From NCBI GenBank assembly GCA_037479115.1, contig JBBFLK010000001.1:1-64000 (forward strand): a DNA stretch of 64,000 bases, read 5' to 3'. A model generated the notes under the pieces. It did no database searches and had not been told where the DNA came from. It worked only from the letters and a program-made list of their open reading frames with translations. The stretch comes from Anaerohalosphaeraceae bacterium (lineage in GTDB: Bacteria > Planctomycetota > Phycisphaerae > Sedimentisphaerales > Anaerohalosphaeraceae). The position numbers and the translations under genes are program-made. Every line of letters starts with the position of its first letter. The stretch's first letter is position 1. Shown piece by piece: positions 61,041 to 64,000 of this stretch.

Positions 61041-63836
61041 ATGGCGACAGGAAAAACAGCGAAAAAGGGCGGTGCCAAGTGTATGGCGTCTTCCTGCAAA
61101 AGCCGGTCGGATAAGCCGGCCAAGATGGTGTATTTCTTCGGCGGCGGCAAGGCCGACGGCGATGCCAAGATGAAGGAACTGCTGGGCGGCAAAGGCGCCA
61201 ACCTGGCCGAAATGGCCAAACTGGGGGTTCCGGTTCCTCCGGGCTTTACGATTACCACGGAGGTCTGCACCTATTACTACAAGCACAACAAGAAGTATCC
61301 GCAAGGGCTCAAGGAGGAAGTGGACAAGGCGATGGCCAAGGTGGAGAAGATTATGGGCCGCAAGTTCGGCGACCCGAAGAATCCGCTGCTGGTGTCCGTG
61401 CGGTCCGGCGCCCGCTCCTCGATGCCCGGAATGATGGAGACGGTGCTGAATATCGGCCTGACGACGAAAACGATTCCAGGGCTGATTGCCCAGAGCGGCA
61501 ATGAGCGGTTTGTGTATGATGCCTATCGGCGGCTGATTATGATGTACTCGGATGTGGTGATGGAGAAGGCCGAGGGCATCGAGCCGAAGGACGATGAGGG
61601 CATTCGCCGTCAGCTGGAAAAGATGATGGACCAGCTGAAAAAGAGCCGGGGGTATCAGTCGGATACCGACCTGACGGCCGAAGACCTCAAGACGCTCTGC
61701 GAGCAGTTCAAGAAGAAGGTCAAAGAGGTGCTGGGCAAGGAGTTTCCGGATGATGCCCAGGACCAGCTGTGGGGCGGCATCCATGCGGTCTTTGCCTCCT
61801 GGAACGGCAAGCGTGCGGTCAGCTATCGCCGGATTGAAGGGATTCCGGACGACTGGGGCACGGCGGTCAATGTGCAGACGATGGTGTTCGGAAATATGGG
61901 CGAGGACTGCGCAACCGGTGTGGCCTTCTCCCGCAACCCGGGCAACGGCGAAAACAAGTTCTACGGCGAATATCTGGTCAATGCGCAGGGCGAAGACGTG
62001 GTGGCGGGCATTCGGACACCGGCCCCCATCAATGCCGAGTCGCAGTCGGAGCACAACAAGCACCTGGTGACGCTCGAGAAGGCGATGCCGAAGCTGTACA
62101 AGGAGCTGGTCCGCATCAAGAACCTGCTCGAGAAGCACTATCGGGATATGCAGGATATTGAGTTTACGATTGAGCGGGGCCGGCTGTTTATGCTTCAGTG
62201 CCGCGTCGGCAAGCGCAACGGACCGGCGGCGGTTCGGATTGCCGTGGATATGGTCAACGAGAAGCTGATTAAGCCGGAAGAGGCCGTGATGCGGGTGACG
62301 CCGGCTCAGCTGGACGAACTGCTGCACCCGATTATCGACCCGAAGGTCGAAAAAGAGCAGAAAGTGCTGGCCAAGGGTCTGCCGGCCGGACCGGGCGGAG
62401 CGACCGGACAGATTGTCTTTACGGCGGCGGATGCGGTGGCCTGGGCGGCCCAGGGCAAGTCGGTGATTCTGGTGCGGGAAGAGACCAATCCGGAAGACGT
62501 GGAAGGCATGCGGGCGGCCAAGGCGATTCTGACGGCCCGAGGCGGCATGACCAGCCATGCGGCGCTGGTGGCCCGCGGCTGGGGCAAGTGCTGCATCGTC
62601 GGCTGTGCGGCCCTGCACATTGAGCCGTCGAAAAAGGAAGTGCATGTGAACGGCACGGTCCTGCGGGAAGGCGACTGGATTACGCTCAACGGCACCAAAG
62701 GCAATGTCTATGCCGGGCAGCTGCCGATGATGGATGTCGGCGAAGAGAACAAAATTCTGATGAGCTTCCTGAAGCTGTGCGACAAGGTCCGTACGCTGGG
62801 CGTCCGCACGAATGCGGATACGCCGGAGGATGCGGCCCGGGCCCGTCAGTTCGGCGCTGAGGGCATCGGTCTGTTCCGCACGGAACATATGTTCTACGGC
62901 AAGAACAGCGAGCAGCCGCTGTTTTATCTGCGCAAGATGATTATGTCCCGCACGCCGGAGGAGCGGCGCAAAGCGCTGGATGAGCTGTTCCCGTTTGTCA
63001 AGAAGGACATCAAGGCGACGCTGGAGGCGATGGACGGCCTGCCGGTGGTGATTCGTCTGCTGGACCCGCCGCTGCATGAGTTTGTGCCGCAGGACCAGGC
63101 CAAGCGGGCGGAACTGGCCAAGTCGCTGAACATTGATTTGAACGAGCTGGCCAAACGGGCCGATGCGCTGCACGAGGTCAACCCGATGATGGGCCATCGC
63201 GGCGTGCGTCTGGGTGTGACCTATCCGGAAGTAACGGAAATGCAGGTGCGGGCGATTTACGAGGCCGCGGCGGAACTCGTCCAGGCGGGCAAGAAGCCCT
63301 ATCCGGAAATTATGATTCCGGTGGTCTGCGATGTCAACGAGCTGAAAGACCAGATGGCCATCGTCCAGCGGGTCTATCAGGAAGTGCTGGCCAAGTACAA
63401 CCTGAAGAAACTCAAGACGCTGACCGGCACGATGATTGAGATTCCGCGGGCGGCGCTGCTGGCGGACCGGATTGCCGAGCAGGCGGCCTTCTTCAGCTTC
63501 GGCACCAATGACCTGACGCAGATGACGTTCGGCTTCAGCCGGGATGACATCGGCGGCTTTATGCGGGATTATCTGGACAAGAAGATTCTGCCGGGCGACC
63601 CGTTCGAAAGCATCGATGTCAATGGTGTGGGCGAGCTGATTCGCATCGGCATTGAGCGCGGCCGCAAGACCAATCCGAATCTGGAAATCGGCATCTGCGG
63701 CGAGCACGGCGGCGAACCGAAGAGCGTGGAGTTCTGCCACAAGGTCGGAATGAATTACGTCAGCTGCTCGCCGTTCCGGGTACCGATTGCTCGGCTGGCG
63801 GCGGCCCAGGCGGCGGTTCGCAACAGCAAGAAGTAA
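61041..63836 (+). CDS. ppdK: Pyruvate, phosphate dikinase
   Basis: Interconverts pyruvate + ATP + Pi and PEP + AMP + PPi. The 931-residue product has the ATP-binding N-domain (ELLGGKGANLAEMAKLGVPV, VSVRSGARSSMPGMM), the swivelling phosphohistidine domain (GGMTSHAALVARGWGK) and the PEP-binding barrel (GLFRTEHMF, CGEHGGEPKSVEF). It has its own promoter and terminator. In anaerobes it can run toward PPi-dependent glycolysis; direction here is unknown. A basic N-terminal tail of about 25 residues is extra. Confidence 0.96.
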   Translation: MATGKTAKKGGAKCMASSCKSRSDKPAKMVYFFGGGKADGDAKMKELLGGKGANLAEMAKLGVPVPPGFTITTEVCTYYYKHNKKYPQGLKEEVDKAMAKVEKIMGRKFGDPKNPLLVSVRSGARSSMPGMMETVLNIGLTTKTIPGLIAQSGNERFVYDAYRRLIMMYSDVVMEKAEGIEPKDDEGIRRQLEKMMDQLKKSRGYQSDTDLTAEDLKTLCEQFKKKVKEVLGKEFPDDAQDQLWGGIHAVFASWNGKRAVSYRRIEGIPDDWGTAVNVQTMVFGNMGEDCATGVAFSRNPGNGENKFYGEYLVNAQGEDVVAGIRTPAPINAESQSEHNKHLVTLEKAMPKLYKELVRIKNLLEKHYRDMQDIEFTIERGRLFMLQCRVGKRNGPAAVRIAVDMVNEKLIKPEEAVMRVTPAQLDELLHPIIDPKVEKEQKVLAKGLPAGPGGATGQIVFTAADAVAWAAQGKSVILVREETNPEDVEGMRAAKAILTARGGMTSHAALVARGWGKCCIVGCAALHIEPSKKEVHVNGTVLREGDWITLNGTKGNVYAGQLPMMDVGEENKILMSFLKLCDKVRTLGVRTNADTPEDAARARQFGAEGIGLFRTEHMFYGKNSEQPLFYLRKMIMSRTPEERRKALDELFPFVKKDIKATLEAMDGLPVVIRLLDPPLHEFVPQDQAKRAELAKSLNIDLNELAKRADALHEVNPMMGHRGVRLGVTYPEVTEMQVRAIYEAAAELVQAGKKPYPEIMIPVVCDVNELKDQMAIVQRVYQEVLAKYNLKKLKTLTGTMIEIPRAALLADRIAEQAAFFSFGTNDLTQMTFGFSRDDIGGFMRDYLDKKILPGDPFESIDVNGVGELIRIGIERGRKTNPNLEIGICGEHGGEPKSVEFCHKVGMNYVSCSPFRVPIARLAAAQAAVRNSKK

Positions 63837-63864
63837 GCTGTTTTAACGGCGGATTCGGCTTTTC

Positions 63865-63897
63865 AAAAGGTGTGTCCTTCGGGACACACCTTTTTTT
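63865..63897 (+). terminator. Intrinsic terminator after ppdK
   Basis: GGTGTGTCC-TTCG-GGACACACC with a UUCG tetraloop, flanked by AAAA and seven T. The last 100 bases after it show no gene. Confidence 0.96.
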
Positions 63898-64000
63898 GTG
63901 TCGGGATAGCCCCTGTGTCCGTTCCCTCAGTCCGTCCGGTTATTCCCGGGCCCTGTTCTTCGATGTTCAGCGAAAAATGAAGAAATGAGAATGAAGAAGG

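Noticed and set aside
61026-63740. 904-codon open frame antisense to ppdK
   Set aside because: It is a mirror of GC-rich codons of ppdK, with no start signal or family features. ppdK itself has promoter, ribosome-binding site, all motifs and terminator.

Overview
The window looks like a chromosomal segment of a Gram-negative, LPS-bearing planctomycete, most likely of the class Phycisphaerae. This is inference from gene content. It has lipid A genes (lpxD, an lpxC-fabZ fusion, lpxA), bamA and an OmpH/Skp chaperone. It also has large secreted multidomain polysaccharide-degrading proteins, a dockerin-like tail on a secreted protein, and a pseudopilin of the H-X9-DG type common in planctomycetes. 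Most of it is GC-rich housekeeping DNA. No insertion sequence, prophage or CRISPR array was found.

Layout. 1-3 kb: a cut-short KaiC-like/PEP-synthase-type gene and a secreted beta-propeller/dockerin protein. 3-5.3 kb: thiC behind a TPP riboswitch, divergent from a SYLF-domain lipoprotein. 5.3-13 kb: a secreted GH128-type glycosidase, the hpt/pepP pair, an orphan terminator-ended transcription unit and a secreted SGNH-esterase/beta-helix enzyme. 13-23.5 kb: a membrane protein, hldD, an ECF sigma/anti-sigma pair, an FHA-histidine kinase, mnmE, yidC, a phosphoesterase, a GcvT-like protein and lptB. 23.5-25.4 kb: an AT-rich two-gene cassette (AAA ATPase plus TOPRIM-like DUF4276-type protein) wedged between lptB and def-acpS; it is the best candidate for a defence system. 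26-31.2 kb: a PilZ protein, an MTA phosphorylase, a CE15-like esterase and a membrane spermidine-synthase-like protein.

31.3-40.9 kb is an exopolysaccharide locus: a Wzx-like flippase with an inserted domain, an alkaline-phosphatase-superfamily enzyme, a sulfotransferase, a methyltransferase/PIG-L deacetylase fusion and three glycosyltransferases. 41-47 kb holds a pseudopilin with a highly structured leader, a UDP-sugar pyrophosphorylase, two tRNA-Gln genes (CUG and UUG anticodons), dus, two small secreted proteins and a promoter-bearing candidate structured RNA. 47-64 kb is a dense operon-like run: glmU (uridyltransferase part only)-prs-rplY-pth-rpsF-ssb-rpsR-rplI-dnaB-bamA-ompH-lpxD-lpxC/fabZ-lpxA-Gfo/Idh oxidoreductase, then ppdK with its own promoter and terminator.

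The genes link into an envelope theme: glmU supplies UDP-GlcNAc to the lpx genes; LptB, BamA and OmpH serve outer-membrane assembly; HldD supplies heptose; and the EPS locus adds surface polysaccharide. The less explained signals are the AAA/TOPRIM cassette, the pseudopilin leader with a 16-bp closing stem, the candidate RNA before tRNA-Gln(UUG), the orphan unit at 10.05-10.18 kb, and a dispersed palindromic repeat family.
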